From Caulobacteraceae bacterium (GTDB taxonomy: Bacteria > Pseudomonadota > Alphaproteobacteria > Caulobacterales > Caulobacteraceae): a DNA stretch of 38,345 nucleotides. Shown in pieces: positions 1 through 7,894 of the stretch. A model generated the notes under the pieces. The model was not told the DNA's origin and did not search any database. It was given only the letters and a program-made list of their open reading frames with translations. The stretch covers positions 1 through 38,345 of the forward strand of contig JARLIQ010000012.1 in the NCBI GenBank assembly GCA_031291645.1, read 5' to 3'. Made by a program: the position numbers and the translations under genes. The number at the start of each line of letters is the position of its first letter. Within the stretch, counting starts at the first letter, position 1.

Positions 1-1
1 G

Positions 2-226
2 CTGCGCCTGTTCCAAGGCCTGCAGCAGGCCTACGGCTTCGCCTGCCTGTTCATCTCGCACGACCTGGCGGCGGTGGAACAGGTGGCCGACCGGGTGGCG
101 GTGATGGAGGCGGGGCGCATCGTCGAGATCGGCTCGCGCGACGCGGTGTTCGACCGTCCGCAGCATCCCTACACCCGCGCCATCCTGGCGGCGACGCCCG
201 CCCTCGCAGGCCTGGCGGCGGCCTGA
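2..226 (+). CDS. Oligopeptide/dipeptide-type ABC transporter ATP-binding protein, C-terminal end (partial)
   Basis: The window opens inside this gene; 74 codons and the stop are visible. The reading frame shows the end of an ABC ATPase: an [16 protein letters not shown] stretch (the His-loop/H-motif after Walker B), then [11 protein letters not shown], then the [12 protein letters not shown] segment typical of the C-terminal extension in the OppD/OppF/DppD/DppF group. Such subunits hydrolyse ATP at the inner membrane to drive uptake of peptides, nickel or similar solutes. Walker A, the signature motif and Walker B lie outside the window, so the substrate cannot be told. A terminator-like hairpin follows the stop, so it is probably the last gene of its operon and separate from the receptor gene downstream. 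Confidence 0.9.
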   Translation: MRLFQGLQQAYGFACLFISHDLAAVEQVADRVAVMEAGRIVEIGSRDAVFDRPQHPYTRAILAATPALAGLAAA

Positions 227-238
227 GCGGCCAAAGGC

Positions 239-268
239 GCCGGGGATTTGGGCTGACTGCTCCCCGGC
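239..268 (+). terminator. Hairpin after the ABC gene
   Basis: GCCGGGGA (239-246) is the exact reverse complement of TCCCCGGC (261-268), giving an 8-bp GC-rich stem with a 14-base loop, 13 bases after the stop codon. There is no clear T tract, so it is a terminator-like hairpin rather than a textbook intrinsic terminator. Confidence 0.5.
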
Positions 269-510
269 ATGGCCAAGCGGCGGGCAAACGCAAGACAGCG
301 CCGCCCCGGCGAATAACGTACTTTCCATACAAAAAGGACAATGTTACGTTTTCATGAGTGAAAATACATTGTGGCCGAGGCGGCGGGGAAGATCGCCTCT
401 GGCCGGTCGTGGGTAGTCCGCGTCCGGACGAAGCCGCAAGCCTGGCTTGGGAACCCGTCGCGGACGCGAACAGCGCGCCGCGGGCCGATCGAAGGAAGAA
501 GGGGGATTGG

Positions 511-2733
511 ATGATGGTTGAACGAAACGCCGCGCGCAGGGGGGCGGGCCTGTCGGCCGCGACGCTCGCGCTGCTGATGTGTGGAACAGCGATGGCCCAG
601 ACCGCGCCGGCCCAGACCGCGCCGGCCCAGACCGCGCCGGCCCAGACCGCGCCGACCCAGGCCGCGCCGACCCAGGCCGCAGGGGGCGCCCGCGCCGCCT
701 CGGGCGGGCCGGTGCTGGAAGAGATCGTGGTCACCGCCGACCGCAAGAAGAGCTTCGGCGCGGACTTCGTCCAGGCCGGCACCTTCCGCAACGCGCGCGT
801 GATCGACACCCCGCTGACCGTCTCGGTCATCCCGCAGGAACTGATCCAGGCCCAGCAGGCCATGACCATCCTGGACGCCCTGCGCAACTCCGCGGGCGTG
901 ACGACCTCCCAGATCAATGCGGCGATCTACAACAATCTGGCCATCCGCGGCATCGCGGTCGAGAACCGGGGCAACTATCGCCTGAACGGCGCCTTGCCGG
1001 TGATCAACCTGATCGACATGCCGCTGGAGGACAAAGACCGGGTCGAGGTGCTGAAGGGCGCCTCGGCGCTCTACTACGGCTTCACCACCCCGGCCGGCAT
1101 CGTCAACCTGACCAGCAAGCGGCCCACCGCCGCGCCGCTGACCCAGGTCACCCTGTTCGGCAACAGCAACGGCGGGATCGGCGGCCACATCGACTTCAGC
1201 CGCAGCTGGGCCGACGGCGTCTATGGCCTGCGCCTGAATGCGGTGGAATCGACCGTCGCGACCGGCATCGACCATACCGACGGCCGGCGCAGCCTGATCT
1301 CGGGCGCGTTCGACTGGAAGCCGACCGACCGGTTCATGGTGAACCTCGACGCCGAGAAGATCTACAAGACCGTCTCCGAGCCCACCGAGATCCAGCTTCC
1401 GACCAGCGGCGCGGTCATCATCCCGCGGCTGCTGGACCCCAAGCACAACCTTGGGGCCAAGTGGATGTACGGGTCCGGCGACGAATATAACCTGCTCGGC
1501 CATTTCCAGTACAACCTGTCCCAGGCCTGGAACGCGTCGTTCAGCGTCGGCCAGTCCCACCTCGAGCGCGACCGCCACTATTCCTACTTCCAGTTCAGTC
1601 ATATGACGCCGGCCGGCGTCGCCAGCGGCGCGGGCACGGAGACCGTCCAGCTTACCAACGGCAACGTCTACGACAACACCATGTATCGGCTGGAGCTGGC
1701 CGGCGCGTTCGACACCGGCCCGTTCGACCACCAGCTCGTCGTGGGCGCGTCCGACAACATCCGCAACAGCTTCGTGCCGTCCAACCCATCGGTGACCTTC
1801 GCCGACAACTACTACAATCCGGTCGCCCTCCCGGACACGGCGTTGCCCGCCCAGATCATCAAGAATCCGACCAAGATCGACGACAAGGGCTACTATGCGA
1901 CCGACCTGATCAGGTATCAGAGCTGGTTGCAACTGATGATCGGGGTGCGCAAGGAAGACTACAGCGACACCACCTTCGCCACGGTCTACAGCAGCAAGCA
2001 CTCCAAATACACCACCTCGCCGATCACCCAGTCCTATGGCGTGGTGGTCAAGCCCAAGAGCTGGGTCAGCCTGTACGCGACCTACATCGAAGGCCTGGAG
2101 GAGGGCGGCATCGCCCCGACCACCGCGGTCAACGCCAGCGAGACGCTGCCGGCGGCGATGAGCAAGCAGAAGGAGGCCGGGGTCAAGATCGAGCCGATGC
2201 GCGGCTTCCTGATCACCGCGGCCTATTTCGACATCAACCGCGCCTCGTCCTACCTCAATCCTTCGAACGTCTACGTCGAGAATGGCCGGGCCGACTACAA
2301 GGGCGTCGAGTTCAGCGCCACCGGCGAAATCACCCGCGACCTGTCGGTCACCGTCAGCGCCCTGTCGCTGGACGCCAAGCAGCTCGACGGCGCAGCCAAC
2401 GTCAGGGGCAAGCTGATCGAGAACACGGCCAAGGACACCGAGTCGGTGTTCGTCCTCTATCGATTGCCGTTCCTGAAGGGCGTTTCGCTGTCGGCGGGCG
2501 CCTTCCATGTCGGCTCGCGGGCGGTCAACGCGATCAACGCGGCCTTTGTGCCCGGCTACACGACCTATGACCTGGGCGCCAGCTACGCCACCCAGATCTA
2601 CCACCGTGCGACCACCTTCCGGGTCAACGCCGAGAACGTGACCAACGTCCGCTACTGGGCGGCCACGGGGTCGAGCCTGCTGGCTGAAGGTCTGCCGGCA
2701 TCGGTCAAGTTCTCGGTCTCCACCGCTTTCTAA
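511..2733 (+). CDS. TonB-dependent siderophore-type outer-membrane receptor
   Basis: A 740-residue outer-membrane receptor that would import a ferric siderophore or similar ligand using TonB energy. The frame is open from a GTG at 358, but I place the start at ATG 511 because an AGGAAGAAGGGGG ribosome site precedes it and a signal peptide follows at once (RRGAGLSAATLALLMCGTAMAQ). After the signal comes a low-complexity TAPAQ/AAPTQ linker encoded by a 15-bp tandem repeat, then a TonB-box-like EEIVVTADR. The plug domain follows (IDTPLTVSVIPQELI ... LRNSAGVTTS ... DRVEVLKGASALYYG ... GGIVNL-like PAGIVNLTSKRP). The beta-barrel ends with the expected terminal Phe. Family known: FhuA/FpvA-like siderophore receptors; ligand unknown. 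Two exported-protein genes follow on the same strand. No convincing Fur box was found. Confidence 0.92.
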   Translation: MMVERNAARRGAGLSAATLALLMCGTAMAQTAPAQTAPAQTAPAQTAPTQAAPTQAAGGARAASGGPVLEEIVVTADRKKSFGADFVQAGTFRNARVIDTPLTVSVIPQELIQAQQAMTILDALRNSAGVTTSQINAAIYNNLAIRGIAVENRGNYRLNGALPVINLIDMPLEDKDRVEVLKGASALYYGFTTPAGIVNLTSKRPTAAPLTQVTLFGNSNGGIGGHIDFSRSWADGVYGLRLNAVESTVATGIDHTDGRRSLISGAFDWKPTDRFMVNLDAEKIYKTVSEPTEIQLPTSGAVIIPRLLDPKHNLGAKWMYGSGDEYNLLGHFQYNLSQAWNASFSVGQSHLERDRHYSYFQFSHMTPAGVASGAGTETVQLTNGNVYDNTMYRLELAGAFDTGPFDHQLVVGASDNIRNSFVPSNPSVTFADNYYNPVALPDTALPAQIIKNPTKIDDKGYYATDLIRYQSWLQLMIGVRKEDYSDTTFATVYSSKHSKYTTSPITQSYGVVVKPKSWVSLYATYIEGLEEGGIAPTTAVNASETLPAAMSKQKEAGVKIEPMRGFLITAAYFDINRASSYLNPSNVYVENGRADYKGVEFSATGEITRDLSVTVSALSLDAKQLDGAANVRGKLIENTAKDTESVFVLYRLPFLKGVSLSAGAFHVGSRAVNAINAAFVPGYTTYDLGASYATQIYHRATTFRVNAENVTNVRYWAATGSSLLAEGLPASVKFSVSTAF
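601..675 (+). repeat. 15-bp tandem repeat coding a TAPAQ linker
   Basis: Five head-to-tail 15-bp units. The first three are identical (ACCGCGCCGGCCCAG), the fourth and fifth carry one or two changes. They encode TAPAQ x3, TAPTQ and AAPTQ directly after the predicted signal-peptide cleavage site of the receptor. In-frame repeats of this kind can expand or contract by slippage without breaking the gene, changing the length of the periplasmic linker before the TonB box. Confidence 0.9.
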
Positions 2734-2766
2734 GCGTGGATTTTACAGCTTAATAATACAATTGTG

Positions 2767-2793
2767 GGGCGAGCCGTTCCGCCGGCTCGTCCC
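2767..2793 (+). other. Intergenic hairpin between receptor and exported protein genes
   Basis: CGAGCCG (2770-2776) pairs exactly with CGGCTCG (2783-2789) around a 6-base loop; the stem extends outward through a G-T pair and further G-C pairs. It lies between the receptor stop and the next start, where it could attenuate read-through or protect one mRNA segment. No T tract follows, so a strong terminator is unlikely. Confidence 0.45.
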
Positions 2794-2821
2794 ATCGTCG
2801 AGCGGGATGGGAGACCCAAGC

Positions 2822-3460
2822 ATGACGAAGACGTCCAGGATCGGACTCGGCCTTATTGCCGCCGCCTGCCTTGCGGCCGGCGCGGCGTTCGCTGAGCCGG
2901 CGCCGCCGGCCGCCGACAACGTTCCCGGCTCCACGGGTCGGCTCGACGTCCCATTCGCCAAGGCCTTGCGCATGATGTTGAACAACGACGGCGGTGGCGG
3001 CGGCATCGGCTACACCACGGCCGGTCCGGTCTTCACTGCGCCGGCGCTGACCGATTCCCAGCTCAAGGCGGCCCTGCCGGGCAACACCATCCGGCGCGAG
3101 CTGGCCTGGGCGGCCTATTTCGACCCGGACGGCACGGTCGAGGGCTGGAAGCGCGACTGGTCCAAGGCCGACATGTCCAAATGCCCGACGCCCCTGGGCT
3201 ACGACTACGAGGTCGAGGACGGCGCCTGCTACACCGCGGTCAAGAACGTGATCTCCGGCAAGTACGAGATCCGCAACGGCCAGGTCTGCATGCCGGCCTA
3301 TTCCGGCAAGCCCGAGGACGGCCGCGCCTGCTACTACATCGCCTTCATCACCGCCTTCGCGGTGATCGGCGACGGCAAGACGGTCTACGGCGGCGGCAAG
3401 GATTTCGTGAAGGGCAAGGTGCTGGAATCCTACACCACCGCCTTCAACCACGCCCGTTGA
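2822..3460 (+). CDS. Exported protein of unknown function, receptor-linked
   Basis: A 212-residue protein I do not recognise. The start at ATG 2822 is supported by a GGGAG site just upstream and by an immediate signal peptide (KTSRIGLGLIAAACLAAGAAFA, cleavage before EPAPP). The mature part has a Gly run (NNDGGGGGIGYTT) near residue 55 and four cysteines (SKCPTP, DGACYT, GQVCMP, GRACYY), consistent with two disulfides in the periplasm or outside. It lies 88 bases after a TonB-dependent receptor and 23 bases before a YncE-like propeller, so a role in the same uptake or binding system is the reasonable inference. No catalytic motif is visible. Confidence 0.75.
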   Translation: MTKTSRIGLGLIAAACLAAGAAFAEPAPPAADNVPGSTGRLDVPFAKALRMMLNNDGGGGGIGYTTAGPVFTAPALTDSQLKAALPGNTIRRELAWAAYFDPDGTVEGWKRDWSKADMSKCPTPLGYDYEVEDGACYTAVKNVISGKYEIRNGQVCMPAYSGKPEDGRACYYIAFITAFAVIGDGKTVYGGGKDFVKGKVLESYTTAFNHAR

Positions 3461-3483
3461 ACCGCCAGGCCGGGGTCCAGCCG

Positions 3484-4512
3484 ATGAACGTCATCGCCAC
3501 GCGCGCCCTTGCCGGCCTGTCCGCTGCGCTCGCCGTCCTAAGCGCCGCCGCTGGGGCCGCCGCCGCCGCGCCTCCCGCCTACGCCCTGGTCGGCAAGATC
3601 GCCGGCCCGGACGGCTATTGGGACTACGCCAGCTACGATCCGGCCAGCCACCGGATCTACGTCAGCCGCGACTATGGGGTGATGGCGGTCGACCTAGACA
3701 CCGGCGCGGCCATGCCGAAGCTCGCCACGGGCCAGCGGGTCCACGCCACCGTGCCGCTGCCCGGCGGCAAGACCCTCCTGACCACCAACGGCGAGACCAA
3801 TTCGGTCGCCATCCTCGATGCGGCGAGCGGCGCGGCGCTGGCCAGCCTGCCGGCGGGGCAGGGGCCGGACGGCGCCGCCTTCGACCCGGCCAGCGGCCTG
3901 GTCTTCGTGATGAACGGCAAGAGCGGCGACGCCACCCTGGTTGATCCACTCGCGCGCCAGGTCGTCGGGACCATCCCGATCGGCGGGGAGTTGGAGTTCC
4001 CCGCCTCGGACGGCCAGGGTCGGGTCTACGTCAACGTGGCCGACAAGGCCGAGGTCGCGGTGCTGGATGTCAAGGCGCGCGCCGTCGTCGCCCGCTACAA
4101 GCTGGCCGGCTGCGAGGACCCGTCGGGCCTGGCCTATGTCCCCGGCCTGAAGGCGGTGATCTCGGTCTGCGACAACGGCGTCGCCAAGGTGATCGGCGCG
4201 GACGGGACGGACCTGGCCAGCCTCGCCATCGGCAAGGGGCCGGACGCGGTGATCGTGGACGCCGCGCGCAAGCTGGCCTTCGTCCCGTCCGGCTATGACG
4301 GGACCCTGGCGGTGATCGATATCGCCGATCGCAGGCGCCTGGCCGTGCTGGAGGAAGTCCCGACCGGCCACGGCGCCCACACCGGCGCGCTCGATCCCAG
4401 GAGCGGCCGGCTCTACCTGCCGACCTGCGACTACGGCCCGCCCGCCCAGCCGGGCGGCAAGCGGCCCCACCTGGCGGGCACCTTCGGCGTGCTGGTGGTG
4501 GCGCCGAGATAG
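3484..4512 (+). CDS. Exported YncE-like beta-propeller protein
   Basis: A 342-residue protein with a signal peptide (ALAGLSAALAVLSAAAGAAAAA) followed by repeated blades of about 40-45 residues with the pattern hydrophobic strand - D..SG..V - strand, e.g. ISYDPASHRIYVS-like, AILDAASGAALASL, AAFDPASGLVFVMNG, AVLDVKARAVVARY, AVIDIADRRRLAVLEEV. This is the YVTN/YncE type of seven-bladed propeller, usually periplasmic. In E. coli yncE lies beside the TonB-dependent receptor gene yncD; here too the propeller sits in a receptor locus, supporting a ligand-binding accessory role. The frame is open further upstream, but the start at ATG 3484 fits the signal peptide and the 23-base spacing to the preceding gene. 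Substrate unknown. Confidence 0.85.
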   Translation: MNVIATRALAGLSAALAVLSAAAGAAAAAPPAYALVGKIAGPDGYWDYASYDPASHRIYVSRDYGVMAVDLDTGAAMPKLATGQRVHATVPLPGGKTLLTTNGETNSVAILDAASGAALASLPAGQGPDGAAFDPASGLVFVMNGKSGDATLVDPLARQVVGTIPIGGELEFPASDGQGRVYVNVADKAEVAVLDVKARAVVARYKLAGCEDPSGLAYVPGLKAVISVCDNGVAKVIGADGTDLASLAIGKGPDAVIVDAARKLAFVPSGYDGTLAVIDIADRRRLAVLEEVPTGHGAHTGALDPRSGRLYLPTCDYGPPAQPGGKRPHLAGTFGVLVVAPR

Positions 4513-4670
4513 GCTGGCCGCGCGGAAATTCGCGGTCGAGCTGGGCGCGGCTGCGCCCGCCTGGCGCGGCGGTGAGGGCGGCGTCTTTGCCGTTCGGGAG
4601 CCGAATTCAGGCAGTTTTGCGTGGCTGCGTGTCGAACAGGGTCCCGGCGGTGATCGGGGACCATCGACAG

Positions 4671-5435
4671 CTACTTGGCGAGAGAGGCGTGTTCTGCCTT
4701 GGCCGCCGTGAGGTCGTCTTCGAACCCAGGATCTGCTTCGAGCCGTGCGACCACTTCGGTGGCCAACATTCGGCCCGCTTCCACGTCGCTTGGAAAGTGC
4801 GCCCCGCAAATGACCCGGCTCAACTCATAATCCTGCGCGCGCGCAAGTAACTGGGCCTCGTGTTCCGGAGCCACCCTGGAGAGCACCAACGCCGCCGCCC
4901 ATCCGTAGGCGCTGTGTCCCGAGGGATAGGAACTGCGCTCCGTGGATCGAAGGTCGGGTCGCGGAGGCTTCGGCGCGCCGCAAACACGACGCAATGGAAG
5001 GCGTTGATAGGGCCTTAGTCTGGCGAAGTCGCGCTTAGCAGAGAATGTTGCGGCCGCCACATCATGTTCGGTCCGGTTCAAAAGGCGCACCAACTTAGGC
5101 GCACGGGTGCGGTCGATCGCACTTCCGAACGCTTCATTGAAGCGAGGGTACAGGTATTCGGAGTCGCGTTCGGCGGATGACCATCGCCTAGGCGAAGCGC
5201 TAGTTTGCAGCATGGTGACGGTTGACACGTCTAGATTATCTAAGATCGAGCCAGATTTGGGGGGTGAAGGCAGAATCGCGCGATAATCGACTTTTCCATC
5301 GGGCAGATAACCGGATAGGTGTTCTTCGATGGCCGGCGGAGGCGCTTCGAATTGCTGTGCAAGCACAGGCCCCACGCCTTGAAAAAGTGCGACTAGGGCA
5401 GCGGCGAACCATCCCTTGCCCAAGAGCGTGCTCAT
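4671..5435 (-). CDS. Class A non-specific acid phosphatase (PAP2 superfamily)
   Basis: A 254-residue exported phosphatase. All three PAP2 signature motifs are present in order: K134-x6-R141-P142 (KRDFARLRP), P171-S-G-H174 (YPSGHSAYG) and S206-R-x5-H213-x3-D217 (SRVICGAHFPSD). His213 would be the phosphorylated nucleophile and His174 the acid. A signal peptide is visible (KGWFAAALVALFQGVGPVLAQ), so it acts in the periplasm on phosphomonoesters. The frame is open further upstream, but I choose ATG 5435 because it overlaps the stop of the upstream peptidase gene as ATGA, the classic coupling arrangement. It is therefore the last gene of the sigma-FecR-receptor-peptidase operon, an unexpected companion whose substrate in this pathway is unknown. 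Confidence 0.9.
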   Translation of the reverse strand: MSTLLGKGWFAAALVALFQGVGPVLAQQFEAPPPAIEEHLSGYLPDGKVDYRAILPSPPKSGSILDNLDVSTVTMLQTSASPRRWSSAERDSEYLYPRFNEAFGSAIDRTRAPKLVRLLNRTEHDVAAATFSAKRDFARLRPYQRLPLRRVCGAPKPPRPDLRSTERSSYPSGHSAYGWAAALVLSRVAPEHEAQLLARAQDYELSRVICGAHFPSDVEAGRMLATEVVARLEADPGFEDDLTAAKAEHASLAK

Positions 5436-7855
5436 TGGCGGGCGGTGACAGATTGCTCGGTTGAGTGATCTGCCCCATTGGTTCGAACGCAATAGAGTGG
5501 GGCGGCGGCGGACAGCTTCGATTGTGCATCACACATTGATTCCCAGCGGCTGTACTGGGTCTTCTTTGCCGGCGCCTGGTCTTCGTGCCCTTGCAGCCAG
5601 AATCTCATCCAGTCGACAGTCAATGCTTCTGAGGCCATGCGTACAGCAGGCTCGGTGAGCACATGCTCGCGCGTATGCAGCAGTACCATGTCCACCGGCT
5701 TTCCCTGGTAGCGCAGCAAGGCGTATGGCTCCCACATGCCCATTACGCTAGGGAGGCCTTCGCCGACGATTTGCAGCGGCGTCGCGACGTGGTCCATCTT
5801 GAACGTCGGGGCCTTATCCAACCAACCACGGAGGTGGTCGCCGAAGGGCGGGCCGCCGTCGAGCACGGCGTCCTCTCGGGCGATCGCGTCGTTTCCTTCG
5901 TCCACCGTCATTACGTACTGCCAGTAGCCGGCGTTGAGGCCGTCGGTGATCGAAGCCGCACCCAGCGCGTAGCGGCTATGTGTCAGTTCCTCGAGCACGT
6001 AGTAGCAAGTCCGGCTGAAGCCGATGATTCCAATCCTTGAAGGATCGATAGTTCCCTCGTCAGCGAGCCGCTTGATTGCCGCGTCGTAGCCTTGCACCTG
6101 GCACGCCGCCTCCTCTGGCGTGTCCGCAGCGACTGCGCAGCGCGCCTCGAGGACCACCATGCCGTCCCCCGCCAGCTGCTGAGCTGCATAGGCAGTGGGA
6201 AAGGCGCCGCTTGGCCGGAATTCGTTCGGCAAATAGTTGTGCGCCTCGATGACGAGGGGATAGTGACCTGCCGGCGAGAAACCTGGCGGCTTGAATATGC
6301 CGCCAACCCACGGGCGACCCGCCGCGTCAGTCCAGCGAAACGCCGAGACGTCAACGCGTCTGACATTGCGCAGCTGCGGATTCGGGTCCCATACGACCTT
6401 TTCATTCTCCGCTCCCGAGCCGCGGGCAACGAGGACTGGAGGACTGTTCGCATCCTGACGAACTGAAAAGCTCAGCGCCTGTGTTTCGTTGCCTTCGAGC
6501 CCGACGGCCACCCATTCGCCATGTGGAGTCTGAACGAAGCGACTTGTCTCTTCTCGGCCGCCGTCACGGGCGTAGGACAGAAAAATGCTCGATCCTGCGG
6601 GGTCGCCGAAGCCGATCCGGACCGGACCCGGCGGTCCCTGGGGCGACGCATCGATCGCGCGCACGCAGCGCAGCGCGTTGACGGCGATCTGATACACACC
6701 CACGCAAGCCGCCGCCAATGGGGCTGTCGATGGCGCGGCCGCAGGAAAGGCGCTTGGAAGCAGCACCGACTGGCCGTCGCTCGCCCAGACCGGATCCAGG
6801 TCGGGCCACCAACCTGCCGACCTGCCGGTTGGGGCGTCTAAGGCGGTCGCCGCACGGCGAGCAATATCGAGCACCACGTACTGGCTTACGAGATTGAAGC
6901 CCTTCTCACCATTGAGACGCTGCGGGCCGCTTGAAGTCGCCAGTGGGGCTGCCTCCCCATTGTGCGAAAACTGAGAGCGCCAGTCCACGGGGACGTCCGC
7001 CATGGCGCGAGCGGTCACAACTCTGCGCCCATCTGGTGACAGCCGCAGCGATGACTGCCCTTCCTCAAATAGAATAATCGGCATCCCGCTGGGATCCAAA
7101 ACAGGCGCTCCGCGCTTGCCATTGGACGACCATAGAACGCTTCGATCAATGCGATGGGCCATGGCGGGATAGGCTTCAACCGGGAAGACCAAATCCTCAA
7201 GTGAGCGCCCTGTTACTGTCTCTACTCGATCAGTCGACCTTTGTGCGCGGCTGGCTTTGGACAGATCCCGGACGGTCCAGACATAGTGCTTGCGGTCGGC
7301 GATATCGAACGCTGTGACATCCTGTCCAGCCGCAGAAAGCCGCACGATCCGTCGCGCCTTCAGGTCGGCATAGTCGAGCTGTAAATGATCCGGCGAGGTC
7401 TTCGCCAGAAAGGCGAGGCCGGTGGAGTCCGCGGTCCAGCGAAGCGCTTGGATAACGGGGCCCCCGGTAGTCGCCGTAAGCGTTACGCGCCACACGACAG
7501 GCGCCTGCGCCGCAGGCTTGGCCAGCCATAGCCTTAGCTGGGAGAGGTTATAGATTCTCAGTTCGGATTGAGTCTCGCCTGATCTAGGTAGCCCGCGGCC
7601 AACTTCGACTGCGATCCAATTTCGATCAGGCGACCATAGGAACGGCGCCGCCCGCCCGCTATAGGAATTGTCGCCGAACACGGCCACGGACGCCTCATCG
7701 GCGAGGGTCATTGGACGCAATGGCGCTGCTTCCGCGTCGCAAGTGAAGGCAACAGCGAGCCCAATTCCACCAAGAACAGAGATCCGCGCGGCTGCGCCTC
7801 TCACCCGCGAGAAGCTACAGAGCTTTGGCCCAATGCTTTGTACTTTCGACGCCAT
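5432..7855 (-). CDS. S9-family peptidase, probable lasso peptide isopeptidase (Atxe2-like)
   Basis: An 807-residue exported serine hydrolase with the prolyl-oligopeptidase layout: signal sequence (ISVLGGIGLAVAFTCDAEA), N-terminal beta-propeller (from about residue 50, e.g. FLWSPDRNWIAVEVGRG) and C-terminal alpha/beta-hydrolase domain from about residue 520. The nucleophile is Ser614 in IGIIGFSRTCYYV, and His731 (TREHVL) is the likely general base. At the usual Asp position there is a Glu (E699 in VGEGLPS), which I flag rather than interpret. The GFSRTCYYV and NAGYWQYVMTVD segments match my recollection of the lasso isopeptidase family, which hydrolyses the isopeptide bond of threaded peptides. 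Position directly behind a FecI/FecR/TonB-receptor set is also typical for that family. No lasso biosynthesis gene is in the window. A different oligopeptidase role remains possible. No good ribosome site is seen before the ATG. Confidence 0.75.
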   Translation of the reverse strand: MASKVQSIGPKLCSFSRVRGAAARISVLGGIGLAVAFTCDAEAAPLRPMTLADEASVAVFGDNSYSGRAAPFLWSPDRNWIAVEVGRGLPRSGETQSELRIYNLSQLRLWLAKPAAQAPVVWRVTLTATTGGPVIQALRWTADSTGLAFLAKTSPDHLQLDYADLKARRIVRLSAAGQDVTAFDIADRKHYVWTVRDLSKASRAQRSTDRVETVTGRSLEDLVFPVEAYPAMAHRIDRSVLWSSNGKRGAPVLDPSGMPIILFEEGQSSLRLSPDGRRVVTARAMADVPVDWRSQFSHNGEAAPLATSSGPQRLNGEKGFNLVSQYVVLDIARRAATALDAPTGRSAGWWPDLDPVWASDGQSVLLPSAFPAAAPSTAPLAAACVGVYQIAVNALRCVRAIDASPQGPPGPVRIGFGDPAGSSIFLSYARDGGREETSRFVQTPHGEWVAVGLEGNETQALSFSVRQDANSPPVLVARGSGAENEKVVWDPNPQLRNVRRVDVSAFRWTDAAGRPWVGGIFKPPGFSPAGHYPLVIEAHNYLPNEFRPSGAFPTAYAAQQLAGDGMVVLEARCAVAADTPEEAACQVQGYDAAIKRLADEGTIDPSRIGIIGFSRTCYYVLEELTHSRYALGAASITDGLNAGYWQYVMTVDEGNDAIAREDAVLDGGPPFGDHLRGWLDKAPTFKMDHVATPLQIVGEGLPSVMGMWEPYALLRYQGKPVDMVLLHTREHVLTEPAVRMASEALTVDWMRFWLQGHEDQAPAKKTQYSRWESMCDAQSKLSAAAPLYCVRTNGADHSTEQSVTARQ

Positions 7856-7894
7856 ATTATAAATAACCGATAAGGGAATGGTTTAGATTGTCGC

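Noticed and set aside
315-350. AACGTA ... TACGTT inverted repeat upstream of the first receptor
   Set aside because: Only 6-bp arms with 24 bases between them and no match to a Fur box or other known operator; chance is likely.
352-510. GTG 358 as receptor start
   Set aside because: It would add 51 residues with no signal peptide at the N-terminus; ATG 511 has a strong ribosome site and an immediate signal peptide.
352-2604. Long open frame (750 codons) antisense to the TonB receptor
   Set aside because: Composition (Asp/Val/Gly/Arg rich, no motif) is that of a GC-bias shadow; the + strand frame has signal peptide, plug and barrel.
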